DNA of 64,000 nucleotides from Lacisediminihabitans changchengi (GTDB taxonomy: Bacteria; Actinomycetota; Actinomycetes; Actinomycetales; Microbacteriaceae): contig NZ_JAEPES010000006.1 in the NCBI RefSeq assembly GCF_016634425.1, positions 87,388 through 151,387 of the forward strand, read 5' to 3'. Under the pieces are notes generated by a model. That model was not told where the DNA came from. It saw nothing but the letters and a program-made list of their open reading frames with translations, and did no database searches. Position 1 is the first letter of the stretch. Each line of letters opens with the position of its first letter. Made by a program: the position numbers and the translations under genes. Positions 8,411 through 16,253 of the stretch are shown here, one piece after another.

Positions 8411-9757
8411 ATGACCAAACTCAGACTCGCCATCGTCGGCGCCGGTCCCGCCGGAATCTATGCCGCGGACATCCTCACCAAGACCGAGAAGCACTTCGAC
8501 GTGTCGATCGACCTGTTCGAGCAGCTGCCGGCACCGTATGGCCTCGTGCGGTATGGCGTCGCGCCCGATCACCCGCGTATCAAGGGAATCATCACGGCGC
8601 TGCGGGATGTTCTCGACTCCGGCCACATCCGCTTGTTCGGCAACGTCGACTTCGGTCGCGACATCACCCTCGCCGATCTGAAGAAGCACTACAACGCCGT
8701 CATCTTCTCCACCGGGGCGATTCGTGATGCGCCCCTGATGATTCCTGGTATCGACCTTGAGGGCAGCTACGGCGCCGCCGACTTCGTCAGCTGGTACGAC
8801 GGGCACCCGGATGTCGCGCGCACCTGGCCGCTCGATGCGGCCGAGGTCGGTGTGCTCGGCAACGGCAATGTGGCGCTCGACGTGGCGCGCATCCTCGCCA
8901 AGCACGCTGAAGATCTGCTGCCGACCGAGATCCCCGACAACGTGTTCGAGGGCCTCAAGCATTCGCCGGTTACCGACGTGCACGTCTTCGGTCGCCGCGG
9001 GCCAGCCCAGGTCAAGTTCTCTCCGCTCGAACTTCGGGAACTCGGCGAACTGCGCGATGTCGACATGGTGCTCTACGACGAGGACTTCGATTACGACGAG
9101 GCGTCCAAGGCGGCTGTCGCCAGCAACAAGCAGGTTTTCGTCATCGACAAGGTGCTGAATCAGTGGCGCGCCCGCGAGACCGGCACGGCCTCTCGCCGCC
9201 TGCACTTCCACTTCTTCGCCAACCCGGTGGAATTGGTCGGAACGGATGCCGTGGAGGCCATCCGCTACGAGCGCACCGTTCCCGACGGGGAGGGCGGCGT
9301 CGTCGGCACCGGGGAGATCCGCGAGATCCCGATCCAGGCCTTCTATCGCGCGGTCGGATATTTCGGTTCGCCGCTGGACGGCATCCCGTTCGATGAGAAG
9401 CGCGGCGTCATCCCCAACCGCGAGGGCCAGGTGCTGAGCGACTCCGGTGAGCAGGTGCACGGCGTCTATGCCACCGGGTGGATCAAGCGCGGCCCGGTAG
9501 GCCTGATCGGTCACACCAAGAGCGATGCGATGGAGACTATCAAGCACGTCATCAACGACGAGGCCAGCTGGTGGAGTCCCGCCGAACCCGACGAGGCGGC
9601 CATCGTGGCTCTGCTCGAGAGTCGCGGCATCGAGTTCACGACACTCGACGGATGGCACAAGCTGGACGAGCACGAGCTCGCTCTGGGAGCCGCAGCCGAG
9701 CGCACCCGCATCAAGGTAGTTCCCCGCGACGACATGGTCGAGATCTCGAACGCCTGA
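8411..9757 (+). CDS. FAD-dependent ferredoxin/adrenodoxin-type NADP reductase (FprA-like)
   Basis: 448 residues with an N-terminal FAD-binding GxGxxG site (IVGAGPAGIYAA, about 8-19), the adrenodoxin-reductase signature YGVAPDHPRIK (near 53) and a central NADP site GVLGNGNVALDVARIL (near 153). The C-terminal FAD segment is YATGWIKRGPVGLIGHTKSDA. It moves electrons between NADPH and a ferredoxin, probably for a cytochrome P450 or other redox partner; no ferredoxin gene is in the window. ATG start with AAGGA about 8 bp upstream. Followed by a REP-like unit. Confidence 0.9.
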   Translation: MTKLRLAIVGAGPAGIYAADILTKTEKHFDVSIDLFEQLPAPYGLVRYGVAPDHPRIKGIITALRDVLDSGHIRLFGNVDFGRDITLADLKKHYNAVIFSTGAIRDAPLMIPGIDLEGSYGAADFVSWYDGHPDVARTWPLDAAEVGVLGNGNVALDVARILAKHAEDLLPTEIPDNVFEGLKHSPVTDVHVFGRRGPAQVKFSPLELRELGELRDVDMVLYDEDFDYDEASKAAVASNKQVFVIDKVLNQWRARETGTASRRLHFHFFANPVELVGTDAVEAIRYERTVPDGEGGVVGTGEIREIPIQAFYRAVGYFGSPLDGIPFDEKRGVIPNREGQVLSDSGEQVHGVYATGWIKRGPVGLIGHTKSDAMETIKHVINDEASWWSPAEPDEAAIVALLESRGIEFTTLDGWHKLDEHELALGAAAERTRIKVVPRDDMVEISNA

Positions 9758-9765
9758 CCTCGTCG

Positions 9766-9806
9766 GTCGAGTAGCGCCCGAGGAACGAGGACGCGTATCG
9801 AGACCC
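9766..9806 (+). repeat. Third 41-bp REP-like unit (family 1)
   Basis: Starts GGTCGAGTAG and ends GTATCGAGACC, same length and ends as the pair at 5110-5199. It again lies between convergent genes, so it probably behaves like a REP element or intergenic hairpin. Confidence 0.75.
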
Positions 9807-9813
9807 CGGTCTG

Positions 9814-11277
9814 CTACTGCACCGCGGCGGTCAGCCGCGCGGTGTTGTCGAGCACCTTCGAGCGCAGCGGCCGCGTGAGCCATTCGTCGAGGGTGACCTC
9901 GGTGCTGTTCTGCCGGTAGCTCTCTTCGATCTCGCGCAGGCGGTTCACCGCGTCACGTCCGTGCAGCATGATCGAGATCTCGAAGTCGAGGCTGAACGAG
10001 CGCATGTCCATGTTGCTCGACCCCACGACTGCCACATCGTCGTCGATGGTGAAGTGCTTGGCGTGCAGCAGCGTCGGCGAACGGAACAGCCAAATCCGCA
10101 CGCCCGCGCGCAGCAGAGCCTCGTAATAGCTGCGCTGCGCGTGATACACGACCGCCTGGTCGGCGATCTCCGAGGCGAACAGCTGAACGTCGAGCCCGCG
10201 ATAGGCGGCGTTCGTGATGGCGTAGAGCATCGAATCGTCTGGCACGAAGTATGGACTCGTGATGATCACCTTGCGCTGCGCGCTGTACAGCAGCGAATCG
10301 AACAGACGTAGGTTGTTTTCCAGGTCGAATCCTGGCCCGCTCGGCACGACCTGGGCATCCAGGGCATGGGGCAGCTTCGGCCGGGCCCTCGTCGGCGTCT
10401 CGCGGAGCAGCAGTTCGTTAGTCTCGCTGTACCAGTCGGTGACGAAGAGCGCGTTGATGCCGGCGACGATCGGTCCCTCGAAGCGCACCATGAGGTCTTT
10501 CCAGTGCAGACCGCGACGGATGTTGGCGCGCTTGTTGTAGCTGGAATCGACGAGGTTCTGCGACCCCGTGAAGGCCTCCTCACCGTCGATCACGACGAGC
10601 TTGCGGTGATTGCGCAGGTCGGGACGCTGGTACTTGCCCTTGAGCGGCTGCACCGGGAGCATCAGCCGCCACTGGGCGCCGATCGCGGTGAGTTTCTTGA
10701 TCGTGCGGCGGTAGTGCGGCGAGCGAACGGAGGCGATGTGGTCGAGCAGCACCCGCACCGTGACCCCGCGCCGCACGGCCGCCTCCATCGCGTCGAAGAA
10801 CGGGGCGGTGGTCGCATCCCAGGAGACCAGGTAGAACTCGACGTGTACGTAGCGTTCGGCGGTGCCGATCGCCTCGGTCATCGCCGCGAGCGACTCCTCG
10901 TATTCGGTGTAGAACTTGGCCGTGTTGCCCCCGACGAGCGGCATCGAGCCGAGAGTGCGGTTGAGTTCGACGATGGGCTGCAGCCAGCTCGGGAAGGTCG
11001 CGTCGTGGGTGACCCGATCCATCCCCTCGGTGGTCTCGAGAATGTAGGCGTTGATCTCCCGCTGCTTCTCGCGCCGCCTCTTGGGCAGCTTGCTGCTGCC
11101 GATCAGCAGAAACAGGATGATGCCGGCGTATGGGATCAGGAAGATGGCGAGCAGCCACGCGGTAGCCGTCTGCGGCTTGCGGTTCTGCGGCACGTAGATC
11201 ACCGCGACCACCCGGATGAGGATGTCGACGACGAGCACCACGATCGCGTAGGTCGCGTCGAACCCTTCGCTGCTCAC
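9814..11277 (-). CDS. cls: Cardiolipin synthase
   Basis: 487-residue phospholipase D-superfamily enzyme that makes cardiolipin from phosphatidylglycerol (or PG plus CDP-diacylglycerol). Two membrane helices at the N-terminus form a PLDc_N module (IVVLVVDILIRVVAVIYV and TAWLLAIFLIPYAGIILFLL). Two HKD sites follow: HRKLVVIDGEEAFTGSQNL near residue 223 and HAKHFTIDDDVAVVGSSNM near 404. Full length for the bacterial ClsA type. It ends next to a REP-like repeat and starts 29 bp from the yajQ stop; both are on the minus strand, yajQ upstream. Confidence 0.93.
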   Translation of the reverse strand: MSSEGFDATYAIVVLVVDILIRVVAVIYVPQNRKPQTATAWLLAIFLIPYAGIILFLLIGSSKLPKRRREKQREINAYILETTEGMDRVTHDATFPSWLQPIVELNRTLGSMPLVGGNTAKFYTEYEESLAAMTEAIGTAERYVHVEFYLVSWDATTAPFFDAMEAAVRRGVTVRVLLDHIASVRSPHYRRTIKKLTAIGAQWRLMLPVQPLKGKYQRPDLRNHRKLVVIDGEEAFTGSQNLVDSSYNKRANIRRGLHWKDLMVRFEGPIVAGINALFVTDWYSETNELLLRETPTRARPKLPHALDAQVVPSGPGFDLENNLRLFDSLLYSAQRKVIITSPYFVPDDSMLYAITNAAYRGLDVQLFASEIADQAVVYHAQRSYYEALLRAGVRIWLFRSPTLLHAKHFTIDDDVAVVGSSNMDMRSFSLDFEISIMLHGRDAVNRLREIEESYRQNSTEVTLDEWLTRPLRSKVLDNTARLTAAVQ

Positions 11278-11305
11278 GCGCTAGCCCGCCCCCGGCCCGC
11301 GCTGT

Positions 11306-11794
11306 TCATCGGAAGTTGACGAACTGCAGGTCCACATCGATGTCGGCGCCCTTGAGCAGCGTCATGGTCGCCTGCAGGTCGTCGCGGCTCTTCGAGGTGA
11401 CCCGCAGCTCGTCGCCCTGAATCTGCGACTTCACGCTCTTTGGCCCCTCGTCGCGGATGATCTTGGAGATCTTCTTCGCGTCTTCTGACGAGATGCCGTT
11501 CTTCAGGGCGATCTCGATGCGGTACTCCTTGCCGGAGGCGAATGGCTCACCGGCGTCGAGGCTGCGCAGACTGATACCACGCTTGATGAATTTGGCCTCG
11601 AGCACCTCGAGCACCGCCTTCACGCGGTCTTCAGAAGACGCCTTGAGCAGCAGTTTTTCGCCGCTCCAGTCGACCTCCGCGCCGACATTCTTGAAGTCGT
11701 ATCGCTGAGCGATCTCCTTCTGCGCCTGGTGGAGCGCGTTGTCGGCCTCCATCTTGTCGACCTTGCTCACGATGTCAAAGGTTGGATCAGCCAT
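11306..11794 (-). CDS. yajQ: YajQ family nucleotide-binding protein
   Basis: 162 residues, full length for the UPF0234/DUF520 family (two ferredoxin-like domains). Characteristic segments are FDIVSKVD at the start, [18 protein letters not shown], and the C-terminal [17 protein letters not shown]. Family members bind nucleotides and in some species cyclic di-GMP or tRNA; the role here is unproven. Divergent from the lytic transglycosylase gene. Confidence 0.9.
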   Translation of the reverse strand: MADPTFDIVSKVDKMEADNALHQAQKEIAQRYDFKNVGAEVDWSGEKLLLKASSEDRVKAVLEVLEAKFIKRGISLRSLDAGEPFASGKEYRIEIALKNGISSEDAKKISKIIRDEGPKSVKSQIQGDELRVTSKSRDDLQATMTLLKGADIDVDLQFVNFR

Positions 11795-11836
11795 GCGAGC
11801 AGTTTAAGGGGGGCGGCCAGGCATGATGGGGGAACC

Positions 11837-12601
11837 ATGCGAAAAGCCGGCCGGGTCATCCTCATCGTCGTGGCGTCAGCGCTCGGCCTGGCCATCGTGG
11901 CCGTGATCGTCTATCTCGCGCTGCCGACCGATACGTGGCAGCGGATAACGGATGTCGCGGGCCCGCAGCATCCCGCAGAACGTTACGCCACCGCGGCTCC
12001 CGTGACCGCCGCGGCCACCCCGACCGGGCCGGGGATCGCCGGGCTGGCCGACCCGACCTGGCTTGCCGACACGGCGACGGCCACTGGCATCCCGCGCCGT
12101 GCGCTTGCCGCGTACGCAGGGGCGGCGCTGAACATCGCGCAGGCGAATCCGCGCTGCGGCATCGGCTGGAACACCCTCGCCGGCGTCGGCGAGATCGAGT
12201 CACGTCACGGCACCATCTTCGGTGGCTCCATCACCGCGAACGGCGACGCTGTGCCCGCGATCTTCGGGGTCAGCCTCGACGGTGTCGGCACCGCGCACGT
12301 GCCCGATTCCGACGGCGGGGCAATCGACGGCGACGCCGAGGGTGATAGGGCGGTCGGGCCCATGCAGCTCATCCCGGAGGCCTGGCGCAACTGGCATGTC
12401 GACGGCGGCGCCGACGGCGTCGAGAGCCCGCAGAACATCGATGACGCCACGCTGGCGGCCGCGCACTATCTCTGCCGCGCGGGCGGCGACCTCAGCACGG
12501 AGAGCGGATGGCGGGCCGCCGTGCTCGCCTACAACGGCTCGGAGCAGTATCTCGCCGACGTCATCCGCTACTCCGTCGGCTACGCGCGGGATTCCCGCTG
12601 A
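11837..12601 (+). CDS. Membrane-anchored lytic transglycosylase
   Basis: 254 residues from ATG at 11837. An N-terminal membrane anchor or signal (VILIVVASALGLAIVAVIVYLAL) is followed by a Thr/Ala/Pro-rich linker and a soluble-transglycosylase-like domain. Key features are the catalytic-glutamate region LAGVGEIESRHG, then GPMQLIPEAWRNW and the late AVLAYNGSEQYLADVI. It should cleave peptidoglycan outside the membrane. An in-frame start exists at 11729 but overlaps yajQ and would add a non-hydrophobic leader before the anchor. It forms part of a run of wall-hydrolase genes here. Confidence 0.85.
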   Translation: MRKAGRVILIVVASALGLAIVAVIVYLALPTDTWQRITDVAGPQHPAERYATAAPVTAAATPTGPGIAGLADPTWLADTATATGIPRRALAAYAGAALNIAQANPRCGIGWNTLAGVGEIESRHGTIFGGSITANGDAVPAIFGVSLDGVGTAHVPDSDGGAIDGDAEGDRAVGPMQLIPEAWRNWHVDGGADGVESPQNIDDATLAAAHYLCRAGGDLSTESGWRAAVLAYNGSEQYLADVIRYSVGYARDSR

Positions 12602-12685
12602 TCCTGGCGTTCAAATCTGGCCCGCGAAACCTGTATCCTTGAAACCGCGCGTTCGCGGGGTTGCTCCGTCGATCGTGCGGCAGAT

Positions 12686-12770
12686 GGCAAGTTACCCAAG
12701 CGGCCAAAGGGATCTGACTGTAAATCAGACTGCTACGCATTCGGGGGTTCGAATCCCTCACTTGCCACCA
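12686..12770 (+). tRNA. tRNA-Tyr (anticodon GTA)
   Basis: Acceptor arms GGCAAGT and ACTTGCC pair, discriminator A at 12767, CCA encoded at 12768-12770. The anticodon stem TCTGA/TCAGA encloses GTA at 12720-12722. The T-arm is GGGGG-TTCGAAT-CCCTC. A long variable arm fits class II tRNA-Tyr. Upstream, TTCAAA and TATCCT with an 18-bp spacer form a likely promoter. Confidence 0.96.
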
Positions 12771-12771
12771 C

Positions 12772-12808
12772 AACGAGGGCTCGGTCACGCACCGGGCCCT
12801 CGTTCGTT
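12772..12808 (+). terminator. Hairpin terminator after tRNA-Tyr
   Basis: AACGAGGGC (12772-12780) and GCCCTCGTT (12796-12804) pair perfectly, and CGGT/ACCG extends the stem inside. A short T-rich tail follows (CGTTAA). Confidence 0.7.
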
Positions 12809-12849
12809 AACGCAGCGTTCGAAAGCGACATCGTCGTCAGGAGCACAGG

Positions 12850-13677
12850 ATGACCGCACACCCCCGCACCGACTCGGCAGAGCCCGACGAGCTGCTGGCC
12901 ATCGCACTCGCGATCGCCCTGGAGGCCGGAGAGTTGGCGAGCGCGCGCCGGGCTGAGGGTGTCGAGGTGGCCGCGAGCAAATCATCCGTCGAAGACATCG
13001 TGACGGCGGCCGACCGTGAGACTGAGGCGCTCATTCGAGCACGGCTGCGGGAGCAGCGCCCCGACGACGGCTTCTTCGGCGAGGAGAGTGGGGCGGAGCA
13101 GGGCACGAGCGGACTGACCTGGGTGGTCGACCCGATCGACGGCACCGTCAACTTTCTGTACGGGTTTCCGCAGTACGCGGTGAGCATCGCCGTAGTGGCC
13201 GGCGACCCTGACCCCGCGACCTGGACGGCGCTCGCCGGAGTCGTGCTCAACCCGGCAAGCGGCGAAATCTATACGGCGACGGCCGGTGGCGGCGCGTACC
13301 TCGGCGAACAGCGGCTGAGCGTGGCCGCTCCGGTCGAGCTCTCCCAGGCACTCGTCGGCACAGGTTTCTCATACCGTGCTGCCGTTCGGCTGGAGCAGGC
13401 GGCGGTGATCGCGGGACTGATCGGCGAGGTGCGGGATATCCGGCGCATGGGGTCGGCAGCGCTCGACCTCTGTGCGGTGGCGAGCGGGCGCCTCAACGCG
13501 TACTACGAGCGATTGCTGAACCCGTGGGACCAGGCTGCCGGGGCGCTCATCGCCACCGAAGCCGGCGCCGTTGTCACGGGGCTGCGCGGCGCGCCACCCA
13601 CCTCGGAATTCCTGCTCGCGGGCGAGCCCTCGGTCGCCGCGCAGCTCGAGAGCGCCCTCCTCCGCAACGGCGCCTGA
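12850..13677 (+). CDS. Inositol monophosphatase family protein
   Basis: 275 residues with the Mg-dependent phosphatase signatures: GEESG (near 77), WVVDPIDGTVNF (near 94) and WDQAAGALIATEAGAVV (near 222). The family hydrolyses inositol-1-phosphate, histidinol phosphate, fructose-1,6-bisphosphate or PAP; sequence alone does not decide. ATG start, GAGCACAGG-like spacing. Stand-alone after tRNA-Tyr and upstream of the M23 genes. Confidence 0.88.
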   Translation: MTAHPRTDSAEPDELLAIALAIALEAGELASARRAEGVEVAASKSSVEDIVTAADRETEALIRARLREQRPDDGFFGEESGAEQGTSGLTWVVDPIDGTVNFLYGFPQYAVSIAVVAGDPDPATWTALAGVVLNPASGEIYTATAGGGAYLGEQRLSVAAPVELSQALVGTGFSYRAAVRLEQAAVIAGLIGEVRDIRRMGSAALDLCAVASGRLNAYYERLLNPWDQAAGALIATEAGAVVTGLRGAPPTSEFLLAGEPSVAAQLESALLRNGA

Positions 13678-13711
13678 GGCTGGCAATTTCATACAAAGCC
13701 ATAATCTGGGT

Positions 13712-13755
13712 TTGCCGAAGTGGGTCATCTGACTTAGCCTTTATGAGTTCGTTAT
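13712..13755 (+). promoter_or_regulatory. Promoter of the first M23 gene with motif shared by the second
   Basis: TTGCCG (13712-13717), 17-bp spacer, TAGCCT (13735-13740), then TTATGAGTTCGTTAT. The second M23 gene has TAGCCT at 15183-15188 followed by TTATGAATCTGTTAC. The shared 21-base block across unrelated flanks points to common control. The remaining leader up to 13899 shows no recognisable riboswitch. Confidence 0.5.
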
Positions 13756-13899
13756 AAAGACTCACGCTGATCCTCACCGATGTTCCACTGTCGGACGGTT
13801 GGGATTCACTGCTCGCCGTCCACGAAGGAACCCTGTGATTTTTGCTTCATCGCTCGCCTGCGCTCTGCGCCAGACGACCCCGATCGGAGTGAAGTAGCC

Positions 13900-15129
13900 A
13901 TGGCCTTCGACTGGAATCTGGATTCGAACTACAACACGGCTGGTGCCCCGGCGCCGCTGCCGACCCGTCGTTCGTTGCACCAAGCGGCAGCTGCACAGTC
14001 GGCAGCAGCACCGTCAGCGCCCAAGATCGTCCGGGCCTCGCGTCCGGTTCCGGAGCCAGTCATGGCGCAGGATTCGGTCAGCGTCGAGACCGTGCCAGAT
14101 ACCGTGTCTACGGCGACAGACATCCTCGCCGTGCTCACCGCGCCCGCGACCGAGCCTGTCGCCCAGACGCCTGTCGCGGGCACTGCTTCTGTCGCTCCCG
14201 AGCAGCCGCTGAGCCGCCGCGCGGCCCGTATGGCCGCGCTGAACGCCGCAGCTCCCGCCGTTCCCCGTTCCGCTGAGCGCGCCGCGCCCCTCGTGACCGA
14301 GCCTGTGCAGCCCGTGGCCGCGCCCGCGTCGTCGCGGAGGGCGCAGTCATCCGCCCGCCCGGCTCGCGCCGTTGCCCGACCAGCCGGCCGAACCTCAACG
14401 CGCACGGCCCAGCGCCCCCGCCTGCGCCGGGTCGTCCCCAAGATCATCAGCGTCAGTGCCGCGCTCGGCGCCCTCGGGCTGCTCGTCGCGACGTCGCTTC
14501 CGGCCAATGCGTTCATGACGAGCTCTGCAGATCTCGAGCAGACCTCCGTGACATCCACCGCCGGCGTGCAGAAGATGGCGACCGTCGATGCCAAGGCCGT
14601 CGCCGACGAGGCACCGACCCGCGACAACTACACGGTGCAGACCTCTACCGACCGTTTCCGCACCAGCAGCTCGACCGACTGGTCGTACACCAACGACCCG
14701 AACGGCACGATCCAGTGGCCGTTCCCGGTGCAGGTGCCGATCGCCACCGGCTTCGGCCCGCGTCACGTCATCGGCTGTGGCTTCTGTTCCACCTTCCACC
14801 TCGGCGTCGACTTCGACCCGGGCCTTGGCGCACCGGTTGGGGCGATCGCCGATGGCGTCGTCACCGAGGTCGACCTGCAGCCCAGCTCACCGCTCGGCAA
14901 CCACGTCACCATCGAACACACCATCAACGGGCAGAAGATCGAAAGCGTCTACGGGCACATGATCACGGGCTCCGTTCGCGTCGTTGTCGGGCAGGCCGTG
15001 AAGGTCACCGACATCGTCGGAGAGACCGGAAGTACGGGGCATTCGACCGGCGCACACCTGCACCTCGAGGTGCACGTGAACGGCGTTCCCGTCGATCCGT
15101 TCGCCTGGCTGAAGGCCAACGCGAACTGA
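13900..15129 (+). CDS. Secreted or membrane-anchored M23 family metallopeptidase (1)
   Basis: 409 residues from ATG at 13900 (GGAG 12 bp upstream). A long Ala/Pro/Arg-rich cytoplasmic or linker region of about 160 residues precedes one membrane segment (IISVSAALGALGLLVATSLPA). A stalk containing RDNYTV follows, then the LytM domain: zinc ligands in HLGVDFD and HLHLEVH near the C-terminus, ending DPFAWLKANAN. Family members cut peptidoglycan cross-bridges or regulate other hydrolases. The LytM domain is closely similar to the next gene, so they are tandem paralogues. An upstream in-frame ATG at 13780 would add 40 Cys-containing residues and lacks a ribosome binding site. Confidence 0.88.
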   Translation: MAFDWNLDSNYNTAGAPAPLPTRRSLHQAAAAQSAAAPSAPKIVRASRPVPEPVMAQDSVSVETVPDTVSTATDILAVLTAPATEPVAQTPVAGTASVAPEQPLSRRAARMAALNAAAPAVPRSAERAAPLVTEPVQPVAAPASSRRAQSSARPARAVARPAGRTSTRTAQRPRLRRVVPKIISVSAALGALGLLVATSLPANAFMTSSADLEQTSVTSTAGVQKMATVDAKAVADEAPTRDNYTVQTSTDRFRTSSSTDWSYTNDPNGTIQWPFPVQVPIATGFGPRHVIGCGFCSTFHLGVDFDPGLGAPVGAIADGVVTEVDLQPSSPLGNHVTIEHTINGQKIESVYGHMITGSVRVVVGQAVKVTDIVGETGSTGHSTGAHLHLEVHVNGVPVDPFAWLKANAN

Positions 15130-15149
15130 CGTCCGCGCCTGGACGTTTC
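15129..15149 (+). terminator. Short hairpin at the end of M23 gene 1
   Basis: ACGTCC (15129-15134) and GGACGT (15141-15146) flank a 6-base loop and are followed by TTTCC. The stem overlaps the stop codon. Weak but plausible terminator. Confidence 0.4.
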
Positions 15150-15182
15150 CATGCGAAAGTAGCTATTCCGCTCGATGGTCGC

Positions 15183-15203
15183 TAGCCTTTATGAATCTGT
15201 TAC
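15183..15203 (+). promoter_or_regulatory. Promoter motif of the second M23 gene
   Basis: TAGCCT followed by TTATGAATCTGTTAC, near-identical to 13735-13755 before M23 gene 1. The corresponding -35 position (TAGCTA, 17 bp upstream) is poor, so an activator may be needed. GTTAC resembles half of known actinobacterial MtrA sites; this link is only inference. Confidence 0.45.
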
Positions 15204-15290
15204 CTGGCCCACGCCGGTAGCCGCGCAGATCGCCGAAGAATAAAGGCCCCCTTCCCTTAAGGGTGGCCGATCGCCTGAGGAGCACCCGTC

Positions 15291-15356
15291 ATGTCCGATT
15301 ACGCCTGTGACGCTGCGTGCACCCCGCGGCTTTTCCCGTCCGCCGGAGCGCGGTAG
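15291..15356 (+). other. 21-codon leader ORF ending in TAG, in frame with M23 gene 2
   Basis: ATG at 15291 has a good ribosome binding site (TGAGGAG, 10 bp upstream). It reads 21 codons, including two cysteines (ACDAAC), to TAG at 15354-15356. The frame is the same as the M23 ORF whose first usable start is GTG at 15360. Either this is a leader peptide with translational coupling or the M23 gene has suffered an amber mutation in its cytoplasmic N-terminus. Confidence 0.45.
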
Positions 15357-15359
15357 ACG

Positions 15360-16193
15360 GTGGGGCGCGCAGACATAGGTTCCGGCCCAGACGAGCAGGC
15401 ACAACTCTCCAGACGCGAGGCGCGTCTCCAGCACGCTGCGACATCCGCTGCTCCCCGTCGTCGTCCGTCGGTGCGCGGCCTGTTCGCGAAGCTGGTGCCC
15501 GTGGCAGCGATGCTGTTCGTCGGCGGTCTGATGGTCTCGACCTCCATCCCCGCGAGTGCCGTCTTCACCGCCGATAACTCGGCGTTGCAGGTCGAGCAGC
15601 GCGCCGTTGCTGCTCCCGTGCAGGAGATGGATGTCGCCGACGCTGTCGTTCCCGCGACCGCCGCACGCGACTCGTACACCGTCGAGTTGCCGAAGCCGAA
15701 GATCGTCCCCGTTCTGGCGGCGAGCCGCGCTGCCGTCGGAATCGCCGGTGGTTCGTATACGAACGACCCGAACGGCACGATCCAGTGGCCGTTCCCGGTC
15801 ACCGTGCCGATCGCCAGCGGATTCGGGGCCCGCCAGGTGTCGAACTGTGGCTACTGCACCACTTTCCACGAGGGCCTCGACTTCACGCCGGGTAGCGGCG
15901 TCGAGATTCAGGCCATCGCCGACGGCGTCGTAGCGAAGGTCGGCTCCGGCGACAGCTACGGCAACAGCGTCTGGATCGACCACGTCATCAACGGCCAGCA
16001 CATCGTCAGCGGTTACGCGCACATGCTCTCGGGCTCCGTGCGTGTCTCACCCGGTCAGGCCGTCACCGTGGGAACGATCCTCGGCCAGGTCGGCAGCACA
16101 GGAGCCTCGACCGGCGCGCACCTGCACCTCGAGATCCACCTCGACGGCACTCCGATAGACCCGTACGCCTGGCTGAAGGCCAACGCGAACTAG
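15360..16193 (+). CDS. M23 family metallopeptidase (2), possibly N-terminally interrupted
   Basis: 277 residues from GTG at 15360, tandem paralogue of the preceding gene. The N-terminus has RREARLQ and an Arg-rich patch, then a membrane or signal segment (LVPVAAMLFVGGLMVSTSIPASAV), the stalk motif RDSYTV and the LytM domain with zinc ligands in HEGLDF and HLHLEIH, ending DPYAWLKANAN. Unlike paralogue 1 the N-terminal linker is short. GTG 15360 has no good ribosome binding site of its own; the best one serves ATG 15291, which is cut off by an in-frame TAG. The catalytic part looks intact. Confidence 0.82.
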   Translation: MGRADIGSGPDEQAQLSRREARLQHAATSAAPRRRPSVRGLFAKLVPVAAMLFVGGLMVSTSIPASAVFTADNSALQVEQRAVAAPVQEMDVADAVVPATAARDSYTVELPKPKIVPVLAASRAAVGIAGGSYTNDPNGTIQWPFPVTVPIASGFGARQVSNCGYCTTFHEGLDFTPGSGVEIQAIADGVVAKVGSGDSYGNSVWIDHVINGQHIVSGYAHMLSGSVRVSPGQAVTVGTILGQVGSTGASTGAHLHLEIHLDGTPIDPYAWLKANAN

Positions 16194-16207
16194 TCTCCGT
16201 CGCGGCC

Positions 16208-16245
16208 CCTGAGCTTGTCCAAGGGTGCCTTTCGACAAGCTCAGG
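16208..16245. repeat. Inverted repeat CCTGAGCTTGTC/GACAAGCTCAGG
   Basis: Perfect 12-bp arms at 16208-16219 and 16234-16245 with a 14-base loop, between convergent genes. It contains the TTCGACAAGCTCAGG sequence often dispersed in actinobacterial intergenic regions. It could act as a bidirectional terminator. Confidence 0.65.
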
Positions 16246-16253
16246 CACCGCTC

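Noticed and set aside
13780..13899. Upstream in-frame start adding 40 Cys-containing residues to M23 protein 1
   Set aside because: No ribosome binding site and it lies after the promoter block in what looks like a leader. ATG 13900 has a GGAG and starts a typical N-terminus.
13678..13899. Riboswitch (ydaO) in the leader of M23 gene 1
   Set aside because: No recognisable core elements or stable nested stems apart from the promoter block.
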